Shown: positions 23,251 to 34,190 of the stretch, in pieces
Position numbering within the stretch: the stretch's first letter is position 1
Layout of the letters: each line of letters opens with the position of its first letter
Source: Phorcus lineatus
Lineage: Eukaryota; Mollusca; Gastropoda; Trochida; Trochidae
Direction of reading: 5' to 3'
Assembly (NCBI GenBank): GCA_921293015.1
Contig: OV121088.1
Coordinates: 21,179,645-21,243,644 of the forward strand
DNA length: 64,000 nucleotides
The notes under the pieces: generated by a model
What the model was told of the DNA's origin: nothing
The model's database searches: none
Seen by the model: only the letters and a program-made list of their open reading frames with translations
Made by a program: the position numbers and the translations under genes

Positions 23251-24199
23251 CCAAAGGTAGAATGAAGAAGAAAGGAAACCAACATAGTATGTACACTCCA
23301 ACAACGATTCCTAATGTTTTTGCGGCTTTCTTTTCCCTCTTAAACTTAGCGACTTTACCGGCAAGAGTTAGTCTGGACACGCCCTTGCGGCCTGATCCCT
23401 CCGAGTGTTCACTGGAGCTGCTGCTTTGGTAAAGGGGGGACGGGGTTGACGGACTCTTGCCCGTGTGGATGCGTAATGTTACCCCCTCACACTCGTCTAT
23501 CTTAGACGTCTTCACTCCAGTGGACAGGAACTTGGAGTGTTTGACAGCCTCCCGGTATATCCGTATGTACACGACTACGATGATGAAGGTTGGAATATAG
23601 AAAGAACCTGACACTGAGAACAACACATAACCAAGCTGTGTAGTCACATTACAAACTCGGGGGTCGGGGTGGGGAGGTTCTTTCCACCCGATTAGCGGCG
23701 CTATAGAAATGATAATAGATAATATCCAAACCAGAATAATGATATAAACCGCACGTTTCTCTGTCAAGACAGTTGAGTGTTGGAGGGGTCTAGTCACTCC
23801 GATGTATCTATCTATGCTGATTACACAGAGACTCATGATGGAGGCAGTGCAGCAGAGCACGTCGATGGCAGCCCAAATATCACAGAGCACCTGCCCAAAG
23901 AGCCAGTATTTGAGCACTTCCAAGCTTGCGGATAGGGGCAGCACGGTGGTACCTAGCAGCAGATCGGCTATAGCCAGATTCACGATGAAGTAATTAGTCG
24001 TGCTCCTCAGGTGCGAGTTGACGAACACTGCCAGAAGAACTAATACATTGCCACACACAGTCATCAGATCTATGATGCCAAGAAGTATTCCTACTGGTAT
24101 TGCCTCCCTGAGATCTAGTGCCGCATGGCTGAAAGACGTAGTGTTAAGGGTAGAGTTATCCAGGTAGACAGGTGTAGAGGTGTCCAAGAGCTCTTCCAT
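23251..24199 (-). CDS. First coding exon of alpha-1-adrenergic-like amine GPCR (TM1-TM6)
   Basis: The 316 complete codons encode a rhodopsin-family amine receptor. The N-terminus carries NxT/S sites (N15, N19). TM1 has GN (50-51); TM2 has NLAIADLLL with D79. TM3 has C106, the amine-binding D113 and DRY (130-132). TM4 has W158. The second loop has GWKEP and C183. TM5 has FSVSGSFYIP with serines 195 and 199 at the catechol-contact positions 5.42 and 5.46 and P203. The third loop contains the alpha-1-like signature LTLRIH (here VTLRIH, 240-245). TM6 has REKKAAKTLGIVVG then CWFPFF (306-311). Together these favour alpha-1 adrenergic-like over other amine classes, with octopamine-alpha the main alternative. 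Reading past GTGAGT only adds an intron-encoded tail. The start chosen is the first ATG giving a full N-terminus; two uORFs lie before it. Confidence 0.93.
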
Positions 24200-24237
24200 T
24201 ACACGTACACATACGTTCTTGACACATGAAAGAGCAT
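24199..24237 (-). promoter_or_regulatory. uORF 2 overlapping the GPCR start (TAATG)
   Basis: An ATG at 24237 opens 12 codons (MLFHVSRTYVYV) and stops at TAA 24201-24199, whose last base A is the first base of the receptor ATG. This TAATG stop-start overlap is an arrangement in which reinitiation or leaky scanning would set receptor output. The effect is inferred; only the geometry is seen. Confidence 0.6.
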
Positions 24238-24345
24238 GGTTGTAATGCGCACCGTGCCTTCCTCGTTACTCGTTACGAATCACATATCGCTTTCTCTGAA
24301 CACGTCACAGCCATCTCGTAATCTTCCATAATGTCACTTTGCAGT
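24200..24345 (-). other. 5' UTR part of the coding exon, with upstream splice acceptor
   Basis: On the minus strand a textbook acceptor (CTGTTTTTCCTATTTACAG, ending at 24346) precedes ACTGCAAAG at 24345. This suggests the coding exon starts at 24345 and that at least one non-coding 5' exon lies further right. That exon was not located with confidence; the GC-richer stretch at 24540-24740 is the nearest candidate. The leader contains two short ORFs. Confidence 0.6.
24273..24329 (-). promoter_or_regulatory. uORF 1 in GPCR leader
   Basis: An ATG at 24329 opens 18 codons (MEDYEMAVTCSEKAICDS) ending at TAA 24275-24273. It lies wholly within the leader, 16 bases after the splice acceptor and 73 bases before the receptor ATG. 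Upstream ORFs generally lower translation of the main frame; that role is inferred here. Confidence 0.5.
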
Positions 24346-24539
24346 CTGTAAATAGGAAAAACAGATATTAACACATCAAAGTAAAAGAACAACGATATGT
24401 TTCACAACCAGAACACTTAAAAACACATTATCGCGATGTAGATTTTATTGACTGTTTGATTTATCAACGTGACCTTTTCTTACTCCTTTCGGAAACTGAT
24501 TACTTTTTAAAAGCGTTTAGAAGAGTTGACTGCACATTT

Positions 24540-24740
24540 CCCTGACGCCAGCCTCTCGAGGAGCGCGGTGTTGTGACTGTCGGTGATGGAGTTGTCAATG
24601 GAAGCGAGGACCAATGAGAGATGCACGTGGGCTGGCAGATTGGCGGAGCATCGGGGAGAGCGAGGCGTGGACAGATCAATGGCTGAGAAAGGATCGATAC
24701 TCGGACTGGATCACTGCAGCTCTACTGACCATCTACACGT
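24540..24740 (-). promoter_or_regulatory. Candidate GPCR promoter or 5' exon region
   Basis: This stretch is noticeably richer in G+C and CpG than its surroundings. It holds CCAAT motifs in both orientations (ACCAATGAG near 24611; GCCAAT on the minus strand near 24640) and a CACGTG. It lies 200-400 bp upstream of the receptor exon in its direction of transcription. An open frame on the plus strand (24614-24922) is probably a by-product of the composition. No TATA was seen. Confidence 0.3.
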
Positions 24741-24883
24741 ATCAATCTGACCCCAATCAGGTGAGCTGGATTAGCCCACTTCACCTCCCCTCCCCTTACG
24801 GCCTGTCCTACCTTGGCACTAGCACTGACCCCACTAATTCCATTCGTCACCTTCTGACGCTTCTTCTTAGGATGGATGGATAT

Positions 24884-24905
24884 GGGAGGGGGAGGGGGAG
24901 GGGAG
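24884..24905 (+). promoter_or_regulatory. G-run tract able to form a G-quadruplex
   Basis: Four runs of three or more Gs are separated by single A residues. It sits about 700 bp upstream of the receptor start. A GAA repeat (about 24941-24959) and a 16-C run (25102-25117) follow within 220 bp. Confidence 0.5.
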
Positions 24906-25263
24906 AGCATACGGGGGTATAGGGGTTAGATGGTTACAGAAGAAGAAGAAGAAGAAGAATAGTTTGCATACACACACAAAAGGTTGTGAAACGAGCAGTC
25001 TTTAGATACATTGTTACATTCATGTACATGTACTTCCAGAATATTTGTATTAGAGTTATATATTCTGAATCGTTGGCTCTACATATGATCACAGTAAAAG
25101 ACCCCCCCCCCCCCCCCTTTTTCTTAAAAGTCACCATTCTATAGCATATGTATAAATAAACTTTTATCGTAGAACGACATTCTGAGTCTTAACAAACCTA
25201 TAAGCCTATCTCCAGATTTCACTATGCATTATGAGGCCCTGCTTTGATTGTAATAACCACTAC

Positions 25264-25734
25264 TTAAAGAGCCACTCCGTGATTTTCAAACCATATTATT
25301 TACCTTTGATACGAACCTAAATGTCATATGTGGTGATATAAAATCAAAACATCTTAACTTTTCATGCCAAAAGACATATGACAAATACTTGTTTTTCATG
25401 AAAGTCTAAAAACAGCCAGAGGTGCTCAGAGGTGTAGATATCACGTCCACTATACATAATACTAGTTATATAACCTGACAAACACGATCAACTCCTAACT
25501 AACCTCCTGGCTGTTTTAGATAAAATTCCAAAATTACGTTTGACTATTTGACGGGCGCCACTGTCCGGTTTTCGATTATAATTGCGACGTTCTACCTTCA
25601 TATTGTCACTGTAAAAAAACCAATAAGCTTTAAAATGTGTCTTTTTGGTAAAAGTCGATACTTCGCGATCAAATGACAACCTTGATTAAGTTTGGCATAA
25701 ATGACTCCAACAACTCACGGAGTGACTCTTTTAA
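25264..25734. mobile_element. MITE copy B, TTAA-flanked
   Basis: This is the second copy of the 865-1343 family. The left end is TTAA-AGAGCCACTCCGTGA. The right end is TCACGGAGTGACTCT followed by TTTTAA, with one or two extra Ts before the TTAA. The interior aligns with copy A throughout, with scattered substitutions and small indels, so the two diverged moderately after insertion. It lies about 0.9 kb upstream of the receptor exon, while copy A is inside its intron. Confidence 0.85.
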
Positions 25735-26120
25735 GGTTTTAAGGTGTGAGTGAAACAATCTATCTCCAACTTTCTTTCACTACATACTTTTTAAGATCTC
25801 TTATGCTACAGTAACTCCTTCTTTAAAATATTTAACGTTGAGTTTTTCGATGTTATTAGTATCGAACCTGAAACCTTTCACACTGTAATTAGAATACACT
25901 ACCAGGCCACATATCATGTATTGATCGATCTGAAGTTTAAATTGTCTCGAAATAAGTGAAAGTTTTTTTCATGACTGAGAGACAATGTAATATATTGTTT
26001 GATATTTACTGTAGTGGCATTTGTATCATTTGTATTATATTTTCTTTCACTTCACTTTCATGACACTTTATTACTTACGTGGTTTATTCGTTTGTAATTA
26101 ACTGACATATATTGTTGTCT
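25735..26120. other. No feature seen
   Basis: AT-rich sequence between a MITE and a mariner relic. Confidence 0.4.
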
Positions 26121-26124
26121 AATT

Positions 26125-27412
26125 CGAGGGTTGTCCCAAAAGTTTCCGGCCTGAATATGAAAACGTGCATGAAACGAAACCATACTGTGCGTGCATGAAG
26201 AACCTTCATTGACGTGTACATGGCATGAAAATCATGCATACTCTTCAATTGCATATAATAGCCTGTCATTCAAAGGTACCCTCACATCTCTCGAAATGGA
26301 GAAAAGTGAATGTAGGGCTGTTATCAAATATCTGAGTTTAAAAAATACACTTCAAAGGAAATTCATGGGGATATGTTACAAACATTAGGTGACTCTGCTC
26401 CTTTATATAGCACCATTAAACATTGGTGTGCTGAATTTAAAGGGGGTAGAGTAAGCGCTAAAGACGAGCCCCGTCCTGGTCATCCATCTAATGTCACCAC
26501 AGGTGAAAACATTGAGGCTGTTCTTGACACAATAATGCAAGACCGGCGAGTGACTATCAGATACTTAGCTGATACTCACCACATCAGTAAAACATCAGTT
26601 GAACGAATTATACATCAACATTTACATATGAATAAGTTGTCAGCACGCTGGATCCCCAGAATGTTATCTGAGGACCAAAAGCGAAAACGTGTCATGGTCA
26701 GTCAGAAACCTGGGTTCATCATTTTAATCCTGAGACAAAAAGCCAAAGCATGCAATTGACACACAGCACATCACCCATCCCTAAAAAGTTCAAATCTTGT
26801 TCCTCCAGTCGGAAGGTCATGGCATCCGTTTTCTGGGTGACCACTGGACTCAATACCTTAACGTGGTGTGGTGGTTTGCGTGCTTCAGTGACCCCGAGAG
26901 CTATGCCAGCAGGAGCGTTCATGCTCCTGGTAGGGACACCCAAGCTGGAAAGGTCGACGGGTAGAAGCCAGACCAAATTTGAGTCCTTCTAAAACCTGCT
27001 TTCTATCTCTCACTATGCCTTTCTTTCCGTCTTTTCCCTCATCCTTTCGATCCCTTTCTCCCTTATCTGTCCACTCTCTTTTGGATGCTTGTCATCCACG
27101 TGTTTAATAACTGAAATAATGTTCAAAGCACGTTAAACCCCAAATCACTCACTCACTCACCGTTTTCTGGGACTCTCAGGGTGTAATAATGATTGATTAT
27201 TTAAAGAAAGGTTCTACCATCAAAGGCACTTATTACGCAAATGAATTACGACAATTACGATAAAAAATCAAAGAGAAACAAAGAGGTAAACTGCGCAAAG
27301 GTGTGTTGCTGTTGCAGGAGAATGCTCCCGTTCACACCGCCCAAATTGCAGTCAGTACAGCACGGGACTTTGGGTTCAGGATTCTCCCCCACCCTGCCTA
27401 TTCTCCAGACCT
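26125..27412 (+). mobile_element. Mariner transposon relic, split by a retroposon and 3'-truncated
   Basis: The left terminus CGAGGGTTGTCCCAAAAGTT is typical of mariner. The transposase starts at ATG 26296 (MEKSECRAVIKYL). It continues after a shift as LGDSAPLYSTIKHW, DEPRPGHPSNVTT and the helix-turn-helix part to LSARWIPRMLSEDQKRKR. About 60 codons including the first catalytic Asp are deleted before ETWVHHFNPE. The frame runs to KVMASVFW, is interrupted by the retroposon at 26838-27159, and resumes KKGSTIKGTYYANELR to LLLQENAPVH and HPAYSPDL. The second catalytic Asp is Glu (27318). The right terminus is lost at about 27412. Transposase of the DD34D type; inactive. Confidence 0.88.
26838..27159 (+). 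mobile_element. SINE-like retroposon inside the mariner, with 12-bp target duplication
   Basis: CCGTTTTCTGGG occurs immediately before (26826-26837) and after (27160-27171) the insert, exactly where the mariner reading frame is interrupted. The 322-bp insert has no clear tRNA promoter boxes. It contains a pyrimidine-rich middle and ends CACGTTAAACCCCAAATCACT with ACTC repeats. That 3' end resembles the SINE at 49023-49338, so the same LINE machinery may move both. Confidence 0.9.
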
Positions 27413-28190
27413 AGGGAACACATAATGGCCACCTGTTTGTCATAAAAAATAAGACTAGTTAAACCAGTCTGCTTGTTGTGACATAGTGCGCATAGAATCG
27501 TATCAAAGCACTGTCTTTCGCTTGGAACATAACAAATAACTAAAGATATATTAAATATCAATTTTCGAAGGTTGGAGTTGTTTGGATGACTTTGATTATG
27601 TTGAAACAGTTGTTAAAACAGTGAGATTTGCTGTTCTTTTTTCACTATGGAGGTTATAGGGGCGACTACTACCACGTCACGCGGCAGGAAACGCTTCAGT
27701 AACCACAGGCCAGTTCTGTTCACTGGTGCTAATTAGCGGGTGTTTCGAAAAAGCTGTATTAAATTTGTTTATCGGCCGATTTCGAAAATTTAAATTCAAG
27801 TCACTGGCAAATTGGAGTACATTTTAATGAATCACAAAATTGCCATTTCAGTCGATCTTTCATATACTAATACTAATACTTCCTTTCCAGCAAAAACATT
27901 TCTTTTGCTATTTGTTCTATGTTTAACCATAAATTGACTGGACTAATACAGGTATTCACCGCATATACACAAGTAATGTTAGACTTCGCAACCGAATCTC
28001 CTCACAAATGAAATGTCAAAGAGTTTTGAAAAAGGAATTCATAGGATTTATTTTGTGCATGCAGCCAAAGTTCGATTCATGAACGCGTTACACACTCGCC
28101 TATTGGAAATTTACCTTAATTCAGTCTGTATCAAATATATATCATTGACATAAATTCCAAGACTAATCAAAGCGCGTATCTATCTCCGTG
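27413..28190. other. No feature seen
   Basis: AT-rich sequence after the mariner truncation point; no motif recognised. Confidence 0.4.
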
Positions 28191-29307
28191 TAGGGGAGAC
28201 CGGGGCAATTTGGGACATGGGGTAGATATAAGGACACAATAGGCATCTATTGATTTCAAAGAAAGAAACGGTCAATAGCACATGAAGTGACATCATACAC
28301 CATGTGACAAATGATGCTGATGGCTGAAAATGTGGTGTAGTTCAATCACTGGAACGTAAAATTCGTAAATTTCTATAGTCTGAGTAAATTTCAGCATCTT
28401 AGTAATTATGATCTGATGTAAGGATAATTAACGGAACCTAGTTGATACCTATTGTTCTGGAGCATTCTGTCATTGTGCTAAGTTCTAACAATGAATTACT
28501 TGACATGATATTTCAATTAGTTAATATGGAGACATGTGACCCTTTTATTGGTCATCGGGGCAGTTGGGGACAGTATTAACGGGGTAGATTGGGACAGGGT
28601 CTCAATGTGCACAGGTACAGTTTTACAACATCCCGATGGTCTAATCGTTATAAATCTATCTATAGCCTACACTCTTTGTTTTGTCTATATGAAATACTAG
28701 AGATCATAATAAGTAATAAACAAAAATAATAAATAATGATTATTAACATCTTCAAGTGTGCCTTTCAAAGATCTAATGCTAACTTGGGGCTCCAGGGGAA
28801 CTGACCACTTTACTGGATTATTGACCACAACAGTTTTCATTAAGTAGCTTGACCACTTTGTTAACCACACAAACTATAGTGTTGAAAATATGGTGCTGCT
28901 TCTGCTCGACAACAACCAGAGCCATGTATCCCATTGCAGCCAAAAACTAAAGCCTCGTGTATAAATTTACCTGATACTTCAACAAGCAACATTCCATTGT
29001 TTTTGTCACTGTGATGATATTTATTGGAAGTGATGTATCTTTAATCATTATTTTCAACAGACATGTATATTGTGCCCTGGTTCGTGCCCCAATGTTCCTA
29101 AGGGTGGGGCAGTTTGGGACAGCATTGTTCACTTTTTTATTTCTTATCTATACAAAATTTTTGTTGATATATTGCATTGTCTCTTGTTTTCCTATTTTAA
29201 CAATACAGGTTGCTTTAAACCTGCAAAGTTTCATGTTGTTTTACTTCATAGATTAAGAAGAAACAGGAAAATAATGTTTTTGTCCCAGTGTGACAAGGTC
29301 TCCCCTA
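28191..29307. mobile_element. Candidate TIR element with GGGGCAxTTxGGGACA repeats
   Basis: The left end TAGGGGAGACC (28191) is mirrored by GGTCTCCCCTA (29297-29307). About 19 of the first 27 positions match in inverted orientation. GGGGCARTTKGGGACA-like 16-mers occur at 28202, 28557, 28581 (GGGGTAGATTGGGACA) and 29106. No transposase or clear target duplication was found. Possibly a non-autonomous DNA transposon. Confidence 0.45.
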
Positions 29308-29554
29308 TTTGTGGTGGATTCTGTTTATCTGTACTAGTGAAATATAATCAAATTTATTCGTCAAAAATAGTTTTCCTATTTTAACAATACAGGTTGCTTT
29401 AAACCTGCAAAGTTTCATGTTGTTTTACTTCATAGATTAAGAAGAAACAGGAAAATAATGTTTTTGTCCCAGTGTGACAAGGTCTCCCCTATTTGTGGTG
29501 GATTCTGTTTATCTGTACTAGTGAAATATAATCAAATTTATTCGTCAAAAATAG
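29185..29554. repeat. 185-bp perfect tandem duplication
   Basis: 29185-29369 and 29370-29554 read identically by eye, from GTTTTCCTATTTTAAC to TTCGTCAAAAATA. The right terminus of the candidate TIR element is therefore present twice. Either a very recent duplication or an assembly artefact. Confidence 0.93.
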
Positions 29555-32500
29555 AGCATTGTTCAGAACTTGGGCAAAAATATAAGACTGGTCAGTAATA
29601 AGGTTTAGAATCGATAAAGCTGTCAGTTATGAAAGATGAAGTGATTTTAACGCAATAAGGACTTTGGACGCGGGTTGTGACATTTCAGCTTCCCCTGGCT
29701 GGAAGTTAAAGATAGGGATCAAGGCAAGAGTAGCAGGTTTCTATATGTCATTGCATACAGTAGCCCTTAAGGAAGAACACTGTCAACATCGCCCCCATCA
29801 AAGTTGGTTGAAAGAATGTTGGAAAAATAACATTGAAAACATGTGGAATTTGCCTACTCACTTACGTGATATAATCATACTCAAATAGGCAACTGTTACT
29901 CCTAAGCTTGTCTTCTATTCAAATCTTTATTGTAGAAATTTCACAAATTCGCTTCGAGCATTTAATTACAGGAGGCAAATTCTAAAATGTCATTGTTCCT
30001 TACAAGTTAAAACGTCATCAAAGAAAACAAGCATTTTTGAATTCTGGTTAAAGAAATATGTGTAAGGGGAATTCAAATTACAGTTGTAGCGTTTCCTTAT
30101 TGAAGTACAAACTCTTGGCAGGCAATAAGAGGGTAACAAGGGACGGGGCGCACCGTACACTTCCCCTCCTCGTCTAGGGCACCTAACACTAGCGGCAACA
30201 CCGCCTGGCCGAAGACACGGCAGGAAATCGAAGAACTTCGGTTCTCACATAAAACTCAGGCACCGTAGGGGACTAAATTGCAAATCGAATTGAAATGTCA
30301 GTGAAAACATATTGACGTTCAACGATGGTTGGACGTTTACAGCGTTCGATCGTGTTAATCTAAACTGGGCGATTATTGCCTTGCATGTAGTACGGTCTTG
30401 CCACACGCCGAACAGAAAGCGAATTAATCTCTCTTCATAAGACGGCGGTATTCAAGGGAGCGTGTACATTCGCTTATGTATATTGGAGTATCCACGGTAT
30501 AACCCCACAATCTCCTTAACCTACTGGAAATGCCTCCGATGAGCTGATGGGTTCCCTTGGCAGATAAATAAACAACACCTAGACTAACTTAATCGCATTT
30601 ACGATTGACCGTCGGCTGTCTGTTTCCGTTAATCCCATGAAGGTGATGGAACTGTACCTCAAGCAATCGATCACCTCGCAGCGCAACTCCTCCTTCTCTA
30701 CAATACTCACAGCGTGTAAGTGTGTAAACGAACGTTACAAGCTGGATTTCCTTCACAGATACTATGCACGTAATTTAAGACAACGTGTTAAGATTTCACT
30801 GACCGATGTGCTCGAGTAAGTGAACGCGTTGACAGATATCGCCTAATCTACAGCTACTTACTGTGGTATTAGATTCCATTCTCTAATATCACCATATAGA
30901 TCTAGTCAGATCTAACCCCACAGTTCTAACCTGAGTATATATGTCAATAGTTGGGTCTCACCCCACACATACAAGTATACATGTGAAGCCTATTTGAGAA
31001 CAGTAGTCATGCCACACAGGTAAATCATCAACGACAGCGCCCAAACGACCATGATATTTCTTGCATGCCCTGCCAATTGGGATCAGACTTGCAGATGCAT
31101 TGTAACATGTATTTATTAAGAATTTTCTCGGTATCAGATCTTGATGAATACCACCCTTCCAGGACAGTCAAAATGGAATCGCTGCATGTAGGGACGTTTT
31201 TTGAGGTATCTCCATGTACATGTAGGTAGCCTACATGCCACAGCAGGTGTATGATGATATGTCCCGGATATTAGATACATCTGTCCCTTCCTAATCAGTA
31301 CAGTTAGACAGTTGTAAGGCGAAATTGTAGAAAAAAGCATAGAGAGCAGGCAACGTGTGTACCGTTCTGGAAGACTTTGTGAGGCTATCACATAGACAAG
31401 TATATCATGTCCGTTTTTCAGTACTGTAGGATTTCAGAAAAATAGCTATTATTAAACGATTTTGATAGAACAACAATTTAAAGGATTATCAATGAACATG
31501 AACAACATATGAACAAGGTGTCGGTCTAATGGCTGCCATGAATATTTTCTGAGAAACAAAATCAACGAAAAGTCAGCTACTGTAAAAGGAATATTGCTCT
31601 TCTCCAGACAACTTTTGGCCATATTTTGCAACGACAAAACCTTGCTGCTTCCAATGGGAAGGTTTTGGGGTCAGTATGTGGGGATAAAGATCTGATATTC
31701 CTGATTGACGGTGCGGTTTCTGAATCCTTCCACATACGTCATACTCTCCTAAATTACTCTCCGTAAACTTCTTCATTTTCTCTCGACTCCCAACTTTTGG
31801 ACACAGATAAAATTACTTCATTGTCTGTGTTTAGGACTGTTGGCAAAAATGGTTTTATAGTGTCTTGCGCATGTGAAACAGCGTTGTACCAAATATGTTA
31901 AAGACAGTTGGAATTACGTTGAGAAATGAATTGAAATCTATTTATGGGACACCCATCCTATTCGTTAAATATGAAATACGCTTTCATTTACGACTATGAC
32001 CCCACGTGTTCATCCAAGCGCTCGCGACGCTCACACATCCATCACGCGTGAAATAGAATTACTTGTATCGTCAGGGGAATCTGCTTATTAGCTGGCTAAC
32101 TGAATGTCGTTTGCAGAAGTAGTCCATCACTTCCAATCTTCTTCATTTTCTCGTGTGACTTTTGTCACTTGACATGTATGGTAAGGGTGCTGTAATTAAC
32201 TGCTATTATCTTTGTATACATTCAAAACACTTACACATTTTTCTCCCTTGTGTTCTTAGAAACGGATGATTCATTATAACGTATCAATTATAATACCTTG
32301 TTACAGGTAGCATCGGTACATGTGCAAGCTTTGGGAAGTTGTGCTACAGGATTTCCATAGCGATTTGAAATATGACAAACATTGGTATTCAATTTAGTGT
32401 AGTTTTCAAGCAATACTAATTAATTGAACGTCTCCTATGTTCTATGATAGTACTGTATACTACAAAGATCCTTCGGGCATATGAGCAGATATATCATGTC

Positions 32501-32880
32501 TGATATTAATATACACTTTCTGATGTTCACAGATGAGGGCGTTGACAAGCAAACTTTGTTGATGAACTGTAAAGAGGACTACATGACGATAGTTGTCGAA
32601 GGATAATTGACACACATCTAGAAGAAAGTATCTACTAATGATCAATTTGTATGGACTTACACTATTATCAGAGACGTGGTGAGCTGGTAGTTTGATCTGA
32701 TGAGTGTGAGCTGACTGGCGTTGTGGTGTCAGGGCAGATGGCGGGGCAGTTCGGAGTCTATCGTTGATGCCGACTTGTGTCAGTGTTGTTCTATCTGAGG
32801 AGGACTGATAATCCCGGGCTGATCCCATACACTATGATACGGCATGTCGGACACCTGCCGGTGTTGGATCAAATATCACT
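29555..32880. other. No feature recognised (3.3 kb)
   Basis: Open frames at 29664-29888 (plus), 30637-30819 (plus) and 32460-32828 (minus) were examined; none carries a recognisable motif or convincing splice context. A slightly GC-richer patch lies at 30140-30210. Confidence 0.35.
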
Positions 32881-32889
32881 AAGACTTTG

Positions 32890-33215
32890 GTTGGCGATGA
32901 AAACGTTCAGGTGCGTGTATACATACTACTACGGAATGGATTAAATGTAACATTGGTTTAGTGAGGAACAAGTGTAAGTGCATGTATACTAGGGACTGGG
33001 GACTCATTCTATAGAAAACCCGGTTGAGAAGGAACTGGTGCGTGTATATACATGTAACTAATACTAGGGTCTCAAACTACAGATTATCCGGTTGGTGCGT
33101 GCATTCATATGGATACAGACTAGTACAGGAACTTCGGTTGGGCGTGGGACCGACGCGTGCATACAAACTGATACGGGCTTGTACAGGAACTTCGCTGGGG
33201 TTGGGAAACACTGAA
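32890..33215. repeat. About 58-60 bp degenerate minisatellite
   Basis: GTACAGGAACTTCG recurs at 33123 and 33181. Related units with GGAACTGGTGCGTGTATACAT extend left to about 32890. Strongly diverged. Confidence 0.6.
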
Positions 33216-33734
33216 CATTATAATTGTGCGGGTCCTTATATTACACAAAACATCTACTTACAAAGGAAAGCAGTTGCTCTGGTGTAAGTCACACCTTTCT
33301 TCTCAACTACCTTGAAGTTGCAACCTAGCAACTAAGTAAGATCTTGAAAACCTATCTGTCACATTATCTTCTGTTTAAACCATGGTACCCAACTCAACTG
33401 CTGGGTAATCAATGGTACGATGTGGCCATGTTAAGACAACAGATTTATCAACTCTTGTCTCTGCTTTGCAAAAGAACAGTAAGGTTAAACCACGAAAACC
33501 TTCAAACTCTTCGATTACCCCCGCCATGGAGCGGGTCCCTATTTCAAGAGCCCCGCACTCCTAGCTCATACCACATAAGTTAGGTCAAGAGAGCTACCTT
33601 CAAACACAGAATTAGGTAACTTATTTATAGATAATGTACATGTGTCTATGGTGATTTATAATAATAATAATAATTAAAAATAACAACGGATAAGTAATAT
33701 CTTAAGAAGGAGAGAAGAAGAATATGAGTTTATT
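33216..33734. other. No feature seen apart from a short (AAT)n
   Basis: Holds a short AAT run near 33658-33675; otherwise nothing recognised. Confidence 0.4.
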
Positions 33735-34190
33735 ACAGATGTGTCACAGTATTCGATTATTGCAGCCATCTATGGGACAACTGTACTAAACAACAGGCAG
33801 ATATACTTGAAAAACTCAACATGTGTGCGGTGCCGTCCGTGGTACTAGCCATAATAAGATTTATGCCGAAACTAACTGTCAACCGTTATGTCGAAGAATA
33901 TACGTTCATAAAATAACTGTTTTATAAAATGGTCAATAACGTTACGCCTAGCTATTTAAGCGAGCTTGAACCGCCTAGATTATCAGATGTAAGTGATTAT
34001 AATCTACGTAACGCGGACTCAAATCTCCGGGGCCTTGCACTGTAAATCGAAATAATACGCGAGGTCATTTCTTCCAGATGCTATAGAATTTATTACCAGT
34101 TGAACAGAGAGAAATGCCTTCTGTTTCCAGATTCAAAACTGCCGTCCTAAACAGTGATACAAATATCTACGGTCACTTTGATTTAAACAA
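33735..34190 (+). mobile_element. LINE C-terminal relic (CR1/L2/Rex-like), plus strand
   Basis: Conceptual translation in shifting frames gives FDYCSHLWDNCTKQQADILEKL (about 33754), PSYLSELEPPRLSD then YNLRNADS (about 33946-34020), and LPVEQREMPSVSRFKTAVL (about 34095-34145). This is the familiar DYCS-VW / YNLR / WNSLP / FK order of LINE C-termini. It abuts the minus-strand L2 relic tail to tail. Confidence 0.7.

Larger units (their letters stand above)
24345..25263. other. Region upstream of the GPCR exon
   Basis: Contains the candidate promoter, G-run, GAA repeat and C16 run listed separately. No second host gene was seen. Confidence 0.4.

Noticed and set aside
24614-24922. A 102-codon plus-strand gene next to the receptor
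   Set aside because: No motif, low-complexity Gly/Arg end from the G-run; more likely a shadow of GC-rich promoter sequence.
29664-29888. 74-codon plus-strand frame as a gene
   Set aside because: Trp-rich text looked transposase-like, but no diagnostic motif could be matched.
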